A stretch of DNA of 64,000 nt from Apophysomyces variabilis (taxonomy: Eukaryota > Mucoromycota > Mucoromycetes > Mucorales > Mucoraceae): NCBI GenBank assembly GCA_002749535.1, contig MZZL01000137.1, positions 456,345 to 520,344 on the forward strand, written 5' to 3'. Under the pieces are notes generated by a model, which saw nothing but the letters and a program-made list of their open reading frames with translations, searched no databases and was not told the origin of the DNA. Made by a program: the position numbers and the translations under genes. Numbering within the stretch: the stretch's first letter is position 1; each line of letters opens with the position of its first letter. Positions 9,220 through 19,384 of this stretch are shown here, piece after piece.

Positions 9220-11608
9220 CTATTCCCGACCAATGCGAGTACTAAGATATCCTGCAATCCCTGCCATTACGGCTCCAACTCGGAGTACTACACCCATGGC
9301 CTCGGGAGATGCATGTTCCGTGTCATTAGGGGCATCTTTTCGCTCCAGAAAATGAAATAGGATACTGCTGAGAAATGTGACCATAAACTGGGGTAGAACC
9401 AGGTACATGTTGTGGATACCAAGCAATATTCCTGCCGAGGATTCTTCTTTTCTCCCGGCATCCGTACCGTGGGTAACCGGAAGGCTGGTGGTAGCTGACG
9501 AAGGTTCTGCTTCACTGTGCTCATTCAGTTTTGCTTGCATTTCGATTCCATCATCCATGCCGTCGGTCACAGAATCCACACGTTCAATAAGCTGGTAAAT
9601 ACCTCCTTCGGTACCCATCCCTGCTCTTCCCGCTGCAAGACTTAGTTTGGATGCCATTTCTGGTCGACGCCAAACAGATTCTTGATGCTCGTCTTGATGA
9701 ATAGGCTCATAATCGGATTCCATTTGTGAGATATACTCGCCAAGAAGCGAAAAAGGTGCCCACATGGTGATTGCCCAACTAATGCCACATAAACCAATGA
9801 CGATAGATGCCCCAGTAACATCGGATACAAACGCTGTACTAAGCATCGCAAAGCAAAAAAGGAAATGACTAGCTGTCCATGCCCTGGGAAGTGTAAGAAA
9901 TTTGATTCTGAGCTGCCTAAAAGGCCATATGGTGTAATATCTCCCGTACAAATAGAAACCATAGGTCCGGTTATGATTTATCGGCGATCCACAAGTGGAG
10001 GGCGACACAACGAGAGGCAAGAAAAACGACGCACCAAGCGAAACAAGTGCGTAAACAAGAAATGCAAAAGAGCCAGCCCGAGTTGCTTGCCCCATAACAT
10101 CTTCTCCATCGATGGGCTGGTCTTTCAATGCTGTTTCGTCGTGAATCTCAGCTACCCATGTCGTTGAGTAAAATAAGAAGGGAAACCATCCAAACCACGC
10201 AAACAGCTGTACGTTGCATATCTGCTGGATAGGTTTTGGCAGATCCAATATATGTTTAAAAATCACCAAAAGCGTCTTGAATGATGAAGTTCCACTAGAC
10301 CTAAGGATTGACTATCGTATTAGGCACTAAGTTGCTGTCAGCACGTGCCTATCTTACCTAGGGTGCTTTGTCAGTACAACTTCCTTTACGGCATAACAAG
10401 TAATAAAATCGCATAACAGCAGTATAATCGAAGAAAATATGCATAGCACTTTGAGCTGTGTATTGCCAAAAAATGGAAACATTGCCACGAGATCAACGTA
10501 TCCCCTACATTACAAAGTTAATCAAACAACGTAATTTCCCCCAACATCGCAGACTTACATAAAGTACCCTGCAACATTTCCTAGGCCTACCATACGCCCT
10601 GCCCACGCTGTCCCATCTTCTTGTTGAGATGAAGGTAGCGTGTCCACTATCAGTGCTCTACATGAAGCCTGAACTGTGGACCTTTAATAACTAGTACCGC
10701 GATGCACATCTACACTAACCACAATTGATACTGAAATCCAGTAGGTAAATGGCTGCAATTGCAATAATGATCGATACACTTTTATACTGATTTTGTGTTA
10801 TTCAATGCCCAGATACCCTGGAATAAAGCTCCCTACCAGTGCTGCTTCTCTAGAGCCTGTAAGTAACTCTGCTATTTCCGCGGTCCAGCCGATAATCAAT
10901 AGGTTTGTCACGACAGCAATACTACCGCCAATCATAAATGGCCTTCGTCTCCCCAACCGAGATGAGCATCGATCTGATATGGCTCCCACAATCGGTTGCA
11001 TAAGAAGGCCTACATTGAATAATGTAAAACTGGTGAGCGCCAGATATAGGAGTTAAAAATGAAAAGCACCTGATAATGGCCCAGCTATCCACACGAGTGA
11101 CATATGGGATTTTGATAATCCCAGTGATAACAGATAGGGTGTACCTACGGAACATACGGGTTTGTCTTAGCAAGTCCAAACCAATCCCAGATTAACGTAC
11201 CGTACGCCATCTCAACAGCCCCTATAATGAAGTGTATGCTTTAGTCAATGCCAATAATTGCGGCAACATACTTACATGTGAATTGAAGCCTAAGTTAAGT
11301 TTCAGTAAATAGATCAACTCAAAATCACTTATAGCCGTCAAAAGTCCTTACCCTGCTAGACATATAGTCAGAAATACGATTTTCCACGTTTTACCCGGTC
11401 CTTTAATAAGGGGTGTTCCTTGCAGACATTGGGGCGGTGAATGAATTAAAGGGTTATTGGGTGCATCAGCTTCCTCGTCTTGCATTTCGGAATCGAACGT
11501 GTCAAGCTCTCTAAGGGTATCTGGAATAGCTTTCTGTCTTTCATGATGCGGCATACTGTTTTCAGAACCTTCTCCAACGTTGTGTCCAAGACTGCTTTTC
11601 CCACTCAA
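9220..11608 (-). CDS. SUT1: SUT-type sucrose/alpha-glucoside:H+ symporter (GPH/MFS family)
   Basis: This plasma-membrane proton-coupled disaccharide transporter resembles S. pombe Sut1 and plant SUTs. Nine exons join in phase to about 653 residues: 11352-11608, 11276-11289 (14 nt), 11201-11221 (21 nt), 11070-11144, 10817-11009, 10720-10778, 10559-10673, 10358-10504 and 9220-10300. Key motifs in order are LQFTWAVEMAYGTPYLLSLG, then GLLMQPIVGAISD and RLGRRRPFM (MFS loop 2-3 motif), then CRALIVDTLP, then PIQQICNVQLFAWFGWFPFL, the family signature of helix 7. A long acidic cytoplasmic loop lies between late helices. The ORF frame is ambiguous without the tiny exons, which restore the conserved AVEMAYGT helix. 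The start is the ATG at 11608. A 251-base gap separates it from divergent PWP1. Confidence 0.93.
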
Positions 11609-11759
11609 AACAAGAGCGCTTGTCTAAATCAGTGCCGAGTCGGTGAAAAGTACAAACCAAAATGACTCCATTCGACGACTAATTTACATACCATGGGTTA
11701 TAGTGGAACTGACGTGCCACGAAATGCTCAGACTGACTTGAAACTGCGTTTGAATCACC

Positions 11760-11927
11760 ATGGCGGCATTTCATCCCCAAAGCTACGCAGTCCCTGACTG
11801 CTTTTCTCTGGCAAAAAGGAAAAAAAAAAGTTCAGAGCGCTTTCTTGGTGCAGAACACGATGATCTCGGCGATACATTGGATCCGCAAAGGCGTTGCCAC
11901 CCAACACCCGGAAAAATACAACCTTGA
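11760..11927 (+). promoter_or_regulatory. Overlapping upstream ORF ahead of PWP1
   Basis: An ATG at 11760 in strong context (CACCATGG) opens a 55-codon frame that runs past the PWP1 start at 11860 in a different frame and stops at 11925-11927. If it lies in the mRNA, scanning ribosomes should meet it first and it would reduce PWP1 translation. A transcription start downstream of 11760 would remove it. Confidence 0.45.
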
Positions 11928-13623
11928 TGACAAGGAGTATGAGAGAATCAGCAAGCTTGCCGCTGAGCAATTGGAAGATGCCAGAGAAGATTTGCAGGAA
12001 GCCATGGCAGTAGACGAGAACATGAAAACCGCGTATGTTTTGCAAAGTGCCTTATGTAGACAGTAGACTGATTGTACAGACGTAGACCTAGCCAGGATAA
12101 GAACGACTTATCCGCATACAATTTGGATACATACGACGAAGAAGTTGAGGCGGCTAAGAAGAAGAGTAGGTTTACCCCTCTGCTTGTTCTTGAGTGGAGC
12201 TAATGTTTTGATAAGAGGTGGGCATCTTTTCCAATATGAAGGATCTTGCATACTACGACAATGAAGTTGAGGATCCATACATTACCTTGAAAAACTCTGT
12301 GGATGAAGACGAGGAACGCGAAGAACTGGAAATCTTGCCAACCGATAATCTTTTGTTGGCTGCAAAGACAGAAGATGAAATCTCTCACTTAGAAGTCCAT
12401 GTCTTTGAAGAATCAGCCGATAATATTTACGTTCACCACGATATCATGCTTCCTTCTTTCCCACTCTGTCTGGAATGGTTAGATTTTCATGTTGGAGCCA
12501 AAGCTGGTCAAGAAGGCAGTGGAAACTATGTTGCTATTGGAACATTCGAACCAGATATTGAAATCTGGAACTTGGATATGGTCGACACTATGTTCCCTGA
12601 GACCATTCTAGGCCATACAGATAAGACCAAAAAGAGAAAGAAGAAAGTCAACAATGAATACCACGTCGATGCCATTATGGGTTTATCATGGAACAAAAAT
12701 CATAGGTAAGACAAATCTTTTCATTGAGAGCGTTAGCGACTTAAACAATCGTTGTAGAAATTTTATCCTGTCGTCGTCTGCAGATGCAACAGTCAAGCTC
12801 TGGGATTTGACTACGTCCAAGTGCGCCCAGTCATATTCTCATCATCAGGATAAAGTACAGTCTGTATCTTGGCATCCAGTTGAAGCCACTGTTTTTATCT
12901 CCGGCTCTTATGACAAAACAGTATGTGCTCTTGATGCAAGATCTCCACAGCAATGCACAAAGTGGCAGCTCCAGAGTGATGTCGAAGCTCTGCGCTGGGA
13001 TCCTCATAATCCCACGAATTTCTATGTTGCATTGGAAAACGGTATTGTCCAGTGCTATGACATCCGTGCAACAAATGGAGCTGTTGGTGGAAAGGCATTG
13101 TTCACCCTTCAAGCTCACGATGATGCTGTGAGCGCTTTGGATATCAATCCGCTTGTACCAGGCTGTATTGCCACGGGAAGCACAGATAAACTTGTCAAAG
13201 TTTGGAATACCAGTAATAACCAGCCAAGCATGGTTACAAGCAGAAACTTCGAGTTGGTACGTATTAGAAGACAGTTGAATCTCATTCACTTATTACTACT
13301 TTTGTTAGGGTCGTATATTTAGTGCACAGTTCTGTCCAGATTCACCATTCCAGTTGGCAATCGCTGGATCTAATGGTAGCTTGCACGTGTGGGATATGTC
13401 TACGAACGCTGGTGTCAGACAAGCGTTCCGCAACATAAACCCAGCATTTGCTGAAGCTGTGGAAGAGGTAACCACGCCATAGCCTTTGAAGGTATACTTA
13501 TATTGATTATAGAAACAACCTATCACTCTTCAAAATGACGAGGAGGAAGAAAGCGATGAGGAGCCTGCAGAAGGGGAAGGAAACGACAGCGAGGAGGAGA
13601 TGGAGGAAGACGATTTTGTGTAA
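11860..13623 (+). CDS. PWP1: Periodic tryptophan protein 1, WD40 ribosome-biogenesis factor
   Basis: This nucleolar WD-repeat protein is needed for pre-60S ribosome assembly and rDNA regulation. The exons 11860-12032, 12080-12165, 12216-12705, 12758-13256, 13309-13467 and 13513-13623 join in phase to about 505 residues. The N-terminus ISAIHWIRKGVA matches the family opening (VAWVRCGVA in human). An acidic linker leads to DPYITLKN, then IYVHHDIMLPSFPLCLEWL, then GNYVAIGTFEPDIEIWNLD. WD units follow: SADATVKLWDL, SGSYDKTVCALD, TGSTDKLVKVWNT and NGSLHVWDMS. The tail is a Glu/Asp-rich run ending DDFV. The donor of exon 2 is read as GTAGGT at 12166, because the later GTTTAC breaks the phase. It is divergent from the sugar transporter and convergent with GOT1. 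Confidence 0.95.
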
Positions 13624-14281
13624 ATGCATTTTATGGTAGACATATATAATACATGTAAAGTAAAAGGTGTAATAGTAAGAGTGCCTTTCAAATGACCGCG
13701 CGTACTGTAATTTGACTGTATGGATCGATTGATTTCCATGAATATCCCTCATATTGTCAGCGTCTTTATTTCAAGATCTAATAGATACGTAGCTGTAGAA
13801 AGAGCAATAGAATCCTGCTGTGGTTAGGATAACATCCGAACAGCGCTTGTTACAAGTACAATATCGCAGAACGCAAACAAAAGAGAGGGACATTTGAGGT
13901 TTTCTTTGCGAACCTACATGTAATGGATTTTCGCTATTGTCGAGGCCAAAAATCAAAAGAAAAAAAGGTATAGATGTATAATACAAACCAGATAGTTCGA
14001 GGTAGGTACGAGATTGTCCTGCTTAACACAAAAACCGATACGTGTTTATAACTTCTATGACGGCCAGACCATATAAGTGCTTGCTCGTTTGTTTGGCACA
14101 AGTTTTCACATTATATGTAACTTGGTATCTCACATCAATTTTCTCATTAAGTACAATATACATGTCATAAGCCGAACTGAATGTTGCTTCACAAATAAAG
14201 GTGTTGTAATCTAAACTCTAGTTCGACTTTCCCGCGGAAGAAACTATGGGTTCTCGTTAAAATTGCTGCCGATTGATGCCG
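13624..14281. other. Convergent intergenic spacer between PWP1 and GOT1
   Basis: This is 0.66 kb of AT-rich DNA between two converging genes, presumably holding both 3' UTRs. I see no further gene. Confidence 0.5.
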
Positions 14282-14814
14282 TCATGATTGTCTTACTCTC
14301 GCAATAGCTGGATGACAAAGTATAGGTCCAATTATAGGTAATCGCTTCAAAAATCCAAAGATGACAGGAAAGAAATCACTGGTCGAGAGTAAAAAAGAAG
14401 CCATCAGCAAGCGATCGCATACCAGAAATTGGTATCGTCGTGTTCCTTACCCAAACAAGTTCAAGAAGCCAAAAATTTCGAGTAAGAAACCAAGGAAAGG
14501 ATACTTGAACAAGACGAGCAAGATACCACCCAGGAAGCAAATTGATCCGCGTAGTTTTTCGCGTCTTGTGAAAAACACCAGCGTACTTCGTGGTCCGATA
14601 ATAGCAGCAATACCACTAAGAAATAGAATCTGGAGAAACACAAAGTATACGCATATATATGTTATAGAGGGAATATCAGAATTCTTCTTCGATTTCCTGG
14701 TTATGGTGGACTTACGTTCCCGATTGCCAGCAGACCAGAGTCGAACAAGAGCATCACACCCAACGTCATAAAGAAGACACCAAATGCGGTCAGACCGACA
14801 CCGATCTCTGTCAT
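14282..14814 (-). CDS. GOT1: Golgi transport protein 1 (Got1/GOLT1)
   Basis: This small tetraspanning membrane protein of ER-Golgi vesicles supports COPII and Golgi trafficking. Three exons (14716-14814, 14451-14629, 14282-14378) give 124 residues, close to the family's 138. It starts [19 protein letters not shown] and continues SGLLAIGN, then [12 protein letters not shown], then [20 protein letters not shown], then [20 protein letters not shown]. The order and spacing match yeast Got1. Exon joins are phase-consistent with GT-AG ends (GTAAGT and GTAAGG donors, CTCCAG and GACCAG acceptors). The start ATG is at 14814. Confidence 0.95.
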
Positions 14815-15956
14815 AAACCGATATGAGTGATATTATTCTGATGCAGATCTTTCTTCAAGATTTACTCTGTGTATCGCTTAACCACATGACTGAAAGATGA
14901 GTTCCTCTGCCCCACGAATCCCGCTGTCAAGGATATTCAAAGGACGACTTTCAGTATCGGGACGGCTTTTAGTGACTTCAGACTTTTCCCTACGTGTCGA
15001 AGATTCATGCGCCTATCGCCTGCCACAGACGAGTAAATGCTATATATGTTTATATATAAAACAATAGATTCCATTTTCGGATACAAGTTGCAGGAAGTTA
15101 ATGATGGAGCATGACATAAGGTAACACTGTATTCGCAATATAACAGTTCACCTTTTTATTTTCATGATAGGAAGGCATATCGTTGAGTTAAAGGAACTTA
15201 GTAAACCTAAAACAAGGGACCACCATCTGGCCGATATCGGGCATGACTACCTTTATGATGGGCATGATGGGCAATTTGGTCAATCATTCGCAAGATTTCG
15301 CTATTCTCGAATCAGGAGCCAACCTTTGGTAACAGCTGATTGGCTCGAGCTTGCTGTTACCTGAGCTAGTCAAGCAATAAGGCACACTACGAACTTCCGT
15401 AAACAAACTTAGAGGTTGCGAGACTTTTCTATCACAAGTCCTCTCTAGGTTTCAACATAATTTACAGTATTTAATTTACAGTATTTTAAACATTATTTTG
15501 CGCCTGTTTTGAATGATTTTGCGTCTATGCTTAGGACGAATATACGTTGGTTGAGGACCATTTTTGCGTCAACTGAATGGTCGTGTATGCGTTGGCTGAC
15601 CGACGTGTGAGTAACACTTTGGTGAATGTACCTCATCCTGGCTTTATTCAATATCTTTGGTTTCATCTCTTTGGTCTTGCACTATAACTATCAATTCAGG
15701 CAAACAGAGACAGTTGTCTCATCTTTATGACATGAGTACCTTGCAGTGATTGAAAAAAAAGTTATATGTAGTCAGCATTATGTTGGCAATAGATCATTTT
15801 CTTCGTGTGATGTTCCCATATATTCGGATAGCATGTTGTACCTCTTTCCTTTATGTATTCTCTCCACTGTACGGACAATCGCACTTCCAATTGATAACGA
15901 GTCGAACCGATCTTTTTGTTGTCGATTGTGTATTGTTGATAAGTGTGATACGGAGC
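14815..15956. other. Intergenic, nothing recognised
   Basis: This is 1.1 kb between the GOT1 start and repeat copy 2. A 66-codon plus-strand ORF at 15164-15364 and overlapping ORFs at 15746-15988 have no recognisable motif. A short tandem similarity (TTTACAGTATTT twice near 15461-15487) is the only structure noticed. Confidence 0.5.
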
Positions 15957-16387
15957 TTCCCATGATGGTGTTGGGTAAGACATCATAAAGATGTTTCAGA
16001 TGCGTTCCTTTATAAACGCATGTGAAATTGTTGTCGCTTTCTTTTTCTTCTTTGGACTTTACTCTTTTGCCAGGACTCGTCCCCCTGTTGGTAAATATAC
16101 GCGCTTTGGAATTGTACTCTTTGACCTAGACTGACTTTAGATTGGACAGTGTTCTCGTGGTTGATGCGGTCGAGGTGCCTTCGCCTGTATGGCCCTCCCG
16201 CTCCCACTTTTTTTCTTTCTTTCTTCTTCCCTCGCCCCAGAATGAGCACCAGCACCTCCTCGCGGAGTGTGTATGTCCTGGATTGGGATAAGGTGTCTGT
16301 AAGTACCTTATCTTTTGTTGAATGAGCAATTACATATTGACAACATCTTTCTTTTCCATCTGTAGCTCCTGGTGGCTGTTTTCTTTA
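15957..16387 (+). repeat. Dispersed direct repeat, copy 2 (intact ORF/intron signals)
   Basis: This is the partner of 7436-7865, same orientation, about 8.5 kb away. It carries an ATG at 16242 opening MSTSTSSRSVYVLDWDKVS, then a GTAAGT donor. After a CTGTAG acceptor it reads LLVAVFFSKFLLVFLK and a TAA stop at about 16411-16413, so a 35-residue spliced peptide is possible. Unlike copy 1, both splice sites are intact. Ends do not carry TG/CA or a target-site duplication that I can see. Intact host genes lie between the copies, so they are not the two LTRs of one retrotransposon. Possible origins are a dispersed element or a duplicated promoter plus first exon. Confidence 0.75.
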
Positions 16388-16860
16388 GCAAGTTTTTACT
16401 TGTTTTCTTAAAATAATCTGAATACCGTTGGCCATCCTGGACTGGGTGCGCCGTGGTCCCCAACCCATGCGTTGGGATTACGCTTCGGGGGTAAGTACAA
16501 GATGTCAAGTTATCCTTCCATTTACTAACCATGAATATGATTTTTATGCTACTCGAATGAATTTTGTGTCCTACTGGAAGACCAAGTTGATGTAAGTAAA
16601 ATATAGTTGCTGCATAATTCATTTTCTAAAGACGCATATTTATTTTTAATTTTAACGCAAACTTGACCCTTCCATGAACGTAAAATTCATTTAGAGTAGC
16701 GTAAAATAATATTCAATACAGTAAACAAGGAATAGATATTATTATGGCAAAAAGGTTCCTGTGTTTTGTCCACTCTGTACAATCTAAATTTCTTTTTTTT
16801 TTCGAGATGGTAACCCTACTGTGTTTCTACATTGCAATTGTGGTTATGTATGCTTCCTCT
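16388..16860. other. Spacer downstream of repeat copy 2, nothing recognised
   Basis: This is about 0.47 kb leading to the 3' end of BFR2 on the other strand. A short GC-richer patch at about 16436-16496 (LDWVRRGPQPMRWDYASG in one frame, followed by a GTAAGT-like donor) might belong to the repeat-borne transcript, but no continuation was found. Confidence 0.4.
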
Positions 16861-18753
16861 TTATGAATTGATGCCAATCAGCGTTTGTTTTTGTCCCAGC
16901 AACGATGAGTATAATTCATCCGTTTTTTCGTCATGCCAATCACCAGTTGGTATAGGTGCCATGAAATTCTGGATTTTTTCATGGACTTCAAATCTGGATC
17001 CACCAATCAGAATATGGATAAACTAAGAAGAACCTTTTCCTTACCGTAGTTTTCGTCCTTTGCTTGCTTTTTGATCAACAACTTTCTTTTTCTTGGTTTC
17101 TGTCTTTTTGCTAGCAGCCCATCTCATGCCTACAGCCATCGGATCATCTGTATCTACCATCCGCGATTCGATAAGTTCACGTAATTGCTGTTGATAGAAA
17201 TCATTATCGTCGAATATTTCAACATCATAGCGACTCAAGTGCCGATCCACTTTAGTCTGTGATTCGTTATTTTCCTCGTTATCTTCTTCCTTTTCAACCT
17301 AAGAACAACTTAGTAGCCAAAAAATTTCATTCATATCGTATTTACCTTCCCAAGTATCTTGTATTCTGTTCTCTGTAACTGTGTTCTCTTTATTAATTTC
17401 TCCTTGTCGCTCATCATATTTTCGACTTGCGTCAGGATATTCTATTTTCATGTCAGTATCTTATATCATTCATCATAAAATTTGGGTACCTGATCAAACG
17501 CTTTGAACTTCTTGTTAAGACGAGCACCTGATGCTGCCTGAACCTTATTACTCCACTTTTCTAGAGTGGAATTCCGGTAGGGCACAAATCTAATATATGC
17601 ATCAGCTATAATTAACTAGCTGCCTTCTGAACCCACATATCATTAACTTGAGAAATATCCTCCCACAGTTTCTCTACGTATAGATCTTCATCGTCAAGGT
17701 ATCTCTTTCGATTGTTCCATGTTTTATCTTCAAAATCAACTGCGTCGTTCTCCCCCAAGAGGCTTGTCCGCAAATCCATCAAATCGTCGATGATTTCGCG
17801 TACCTCTTCCTTGGCTGCATCGACATCGCTTTCAATGCCCTCTTGTTTAGCAAGAAAGTCCGGCCATACATCATACTAGTATGCCTTTAGTAACATTATA
17901 CGTCATTCTTATACACCATACTTGAGGCAACTGGTTGGCAATCTCCACAACCTTTTGAATGCGGATTCGACTTTCCAAGAAATTCTCCCACAAGGTCTAA
18001 GCGACTGTTGTTAGCACAACTATCCATACCACCTATTACTACTTACAAGCTGCTGTCGTACGTGTTGACCCTTCTCAACATCTCCTTGCGCACTCTTGGA
18101 GATTTGAGAGATCATCGCTCTATGGATCGATTTTTATCAGCATATTTCCAATTGTAGACCAAGTTGCATCTACCTTTCTTCTTCTTCAATCTTTCGCAAT
18201 TCCTCTTTGATATCGTTTTCCTCCTTAGACAAATCTTCGTCCTCACTTTGCGATTGCATTCCAGTGTCCTCCCCGGTACCTTCTTCGTCCTCATCCTCAA
18301 CGTTGAACTCGCCAACATCCTCTTCATCTTCGCTATTATTATCGCTTTGATCCTCCTCCAGCATATCTTCGTCCTCTTCAGCAGAGGAATATATATCTTT
18401 ACGGTTTGTTTGCTTTCCAGAATAGCGTGGATCATCCAGCAAAAATTGCTGTTTGCGAAGTGAGCTTTTTCCAACCGATACATAGTGCTCTCTTCCGTCA
18501 ATTTCATTCTGTGTCTCTTCTTCGCTATCAAGCTGAACATTGTCATTGAATGGTTCGATAAGATCCTCGGGATCGTAATCTAATTCTTGTTTAAGCACAC
18601 TCTGTTATAGCCAGCATACGTTGTAACTAACCAGTGGGAGCCGTCGTATCAAGATCAGCGATCTGATCTGCAAGCGATTTCTCTGGGAAAATAGGAATGT
18701 TTTCGTCAATACATAATATAAGCGCTCCAATTCTATTGCTTACTAGGTGGCAT
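16861..18753 (-). CDS. BFR2: Bfr2/AATF (Che-1/Traube) ribosome-biogenesis protein
   Basis: This nucleolar component of early 90S pre-ribosomes is required for 18S rRNA processing. Ten exons join in phase to about 480 residues: 18744-18753 (10 nt), 18632-18682, 18174-18585, 18047-18119, 17922-17996, 17637-17875, 17490-17589, 17346-17441, 17045-17298 and 16861-16993. It opens [15 protein letters not shown] like other fungal Bfr2. A long acidic region contains the family motif [14 protein letters not shown]. Then come [14 protein letters not shown], then ILTQVENMM with [15 protein letters not shown], then [17 protein letters not shown], and the C-terminal signature [16 protein letters not shown] with NFMAP. 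The donor at 17636 is taken as GTGGGT, because the nearby GTTAAT gives the wrong phase. Confidence 0.94.
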
Positions 18754-19384
18754 GTGTGGAAAGCAGAATGAAGTCTTGCTTTTCGTCTGCTTGTCGAGGG
18801 AGGGGAAACTTTCCGCCTAAGCCACATAATCCATTTTCATTCAAATTCACCGCCTTTTTAAGAAACTGCCATATTGATACAGCACTCAATCCTCTGCTGC
18901 CCTGAAGCTGTGATTAACTGAGAAAAAGAGCCAGTGAAAACTTGAATGCATGCTCACGATCATCAAGATACGCAAAACTTCACTGTATTCATTTCTTGTC
19001 CATTTTTCTTTTCGGCCTGGTTGGCACATTTGAAGTCATAGCAACACCTCTTTGCTGTTATTAGGCTATGGAACCACGGAATCGAGAGGACATCACTGCA
19101 GAACCCGTGGTTACATGTAGTATCGCGTATCTTCCAGTTTCCAGTTTTGATAGAACAAAAGTCATACAATATATTGCAAGAGAAGTTTTACATTCATTTC
19201 GTACAATACTACGATTTTTCATGAACTTTGCTTTTACTGCTTACCAGCAGAGAAACAACTATATATCTGCAATTCCGACAGCGACATGATTCCCTCTTTA
19301 GTGCTATTAATGGACTATTTTCTTTTTTTTTTTTGTGATGAACAACAATGGCGTAAAAAATGTTCTTGTCAAGATTTTCTTTTT
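18754..19384. other. Intergenic between BFR2 start and eIF3c end
   Basis: This is 0.63 kb holding the BFR2 promoter side and the eIF3c 3' side, both genes being on the minus strand. A T-rich stretch at 19319-19335 may be part of the eIF3c 3' end region. No gene is supported. Confidence 0.5.

Noticed and set aside
12831..13289. 152-codon minus-strand ORF opposite PWP1
   Set aside because: Antisense to the WD40 exons, whose sense frame is clearly coding.
7436..16387. The two 430-bp repeats as LTRs of one retrotransposon
   Set aside because: The 8.1 kb between them holds intact host genes (sugar transporter, PWP1, GOT1) and no gag or pol. The repeat ends lack TG/CA.
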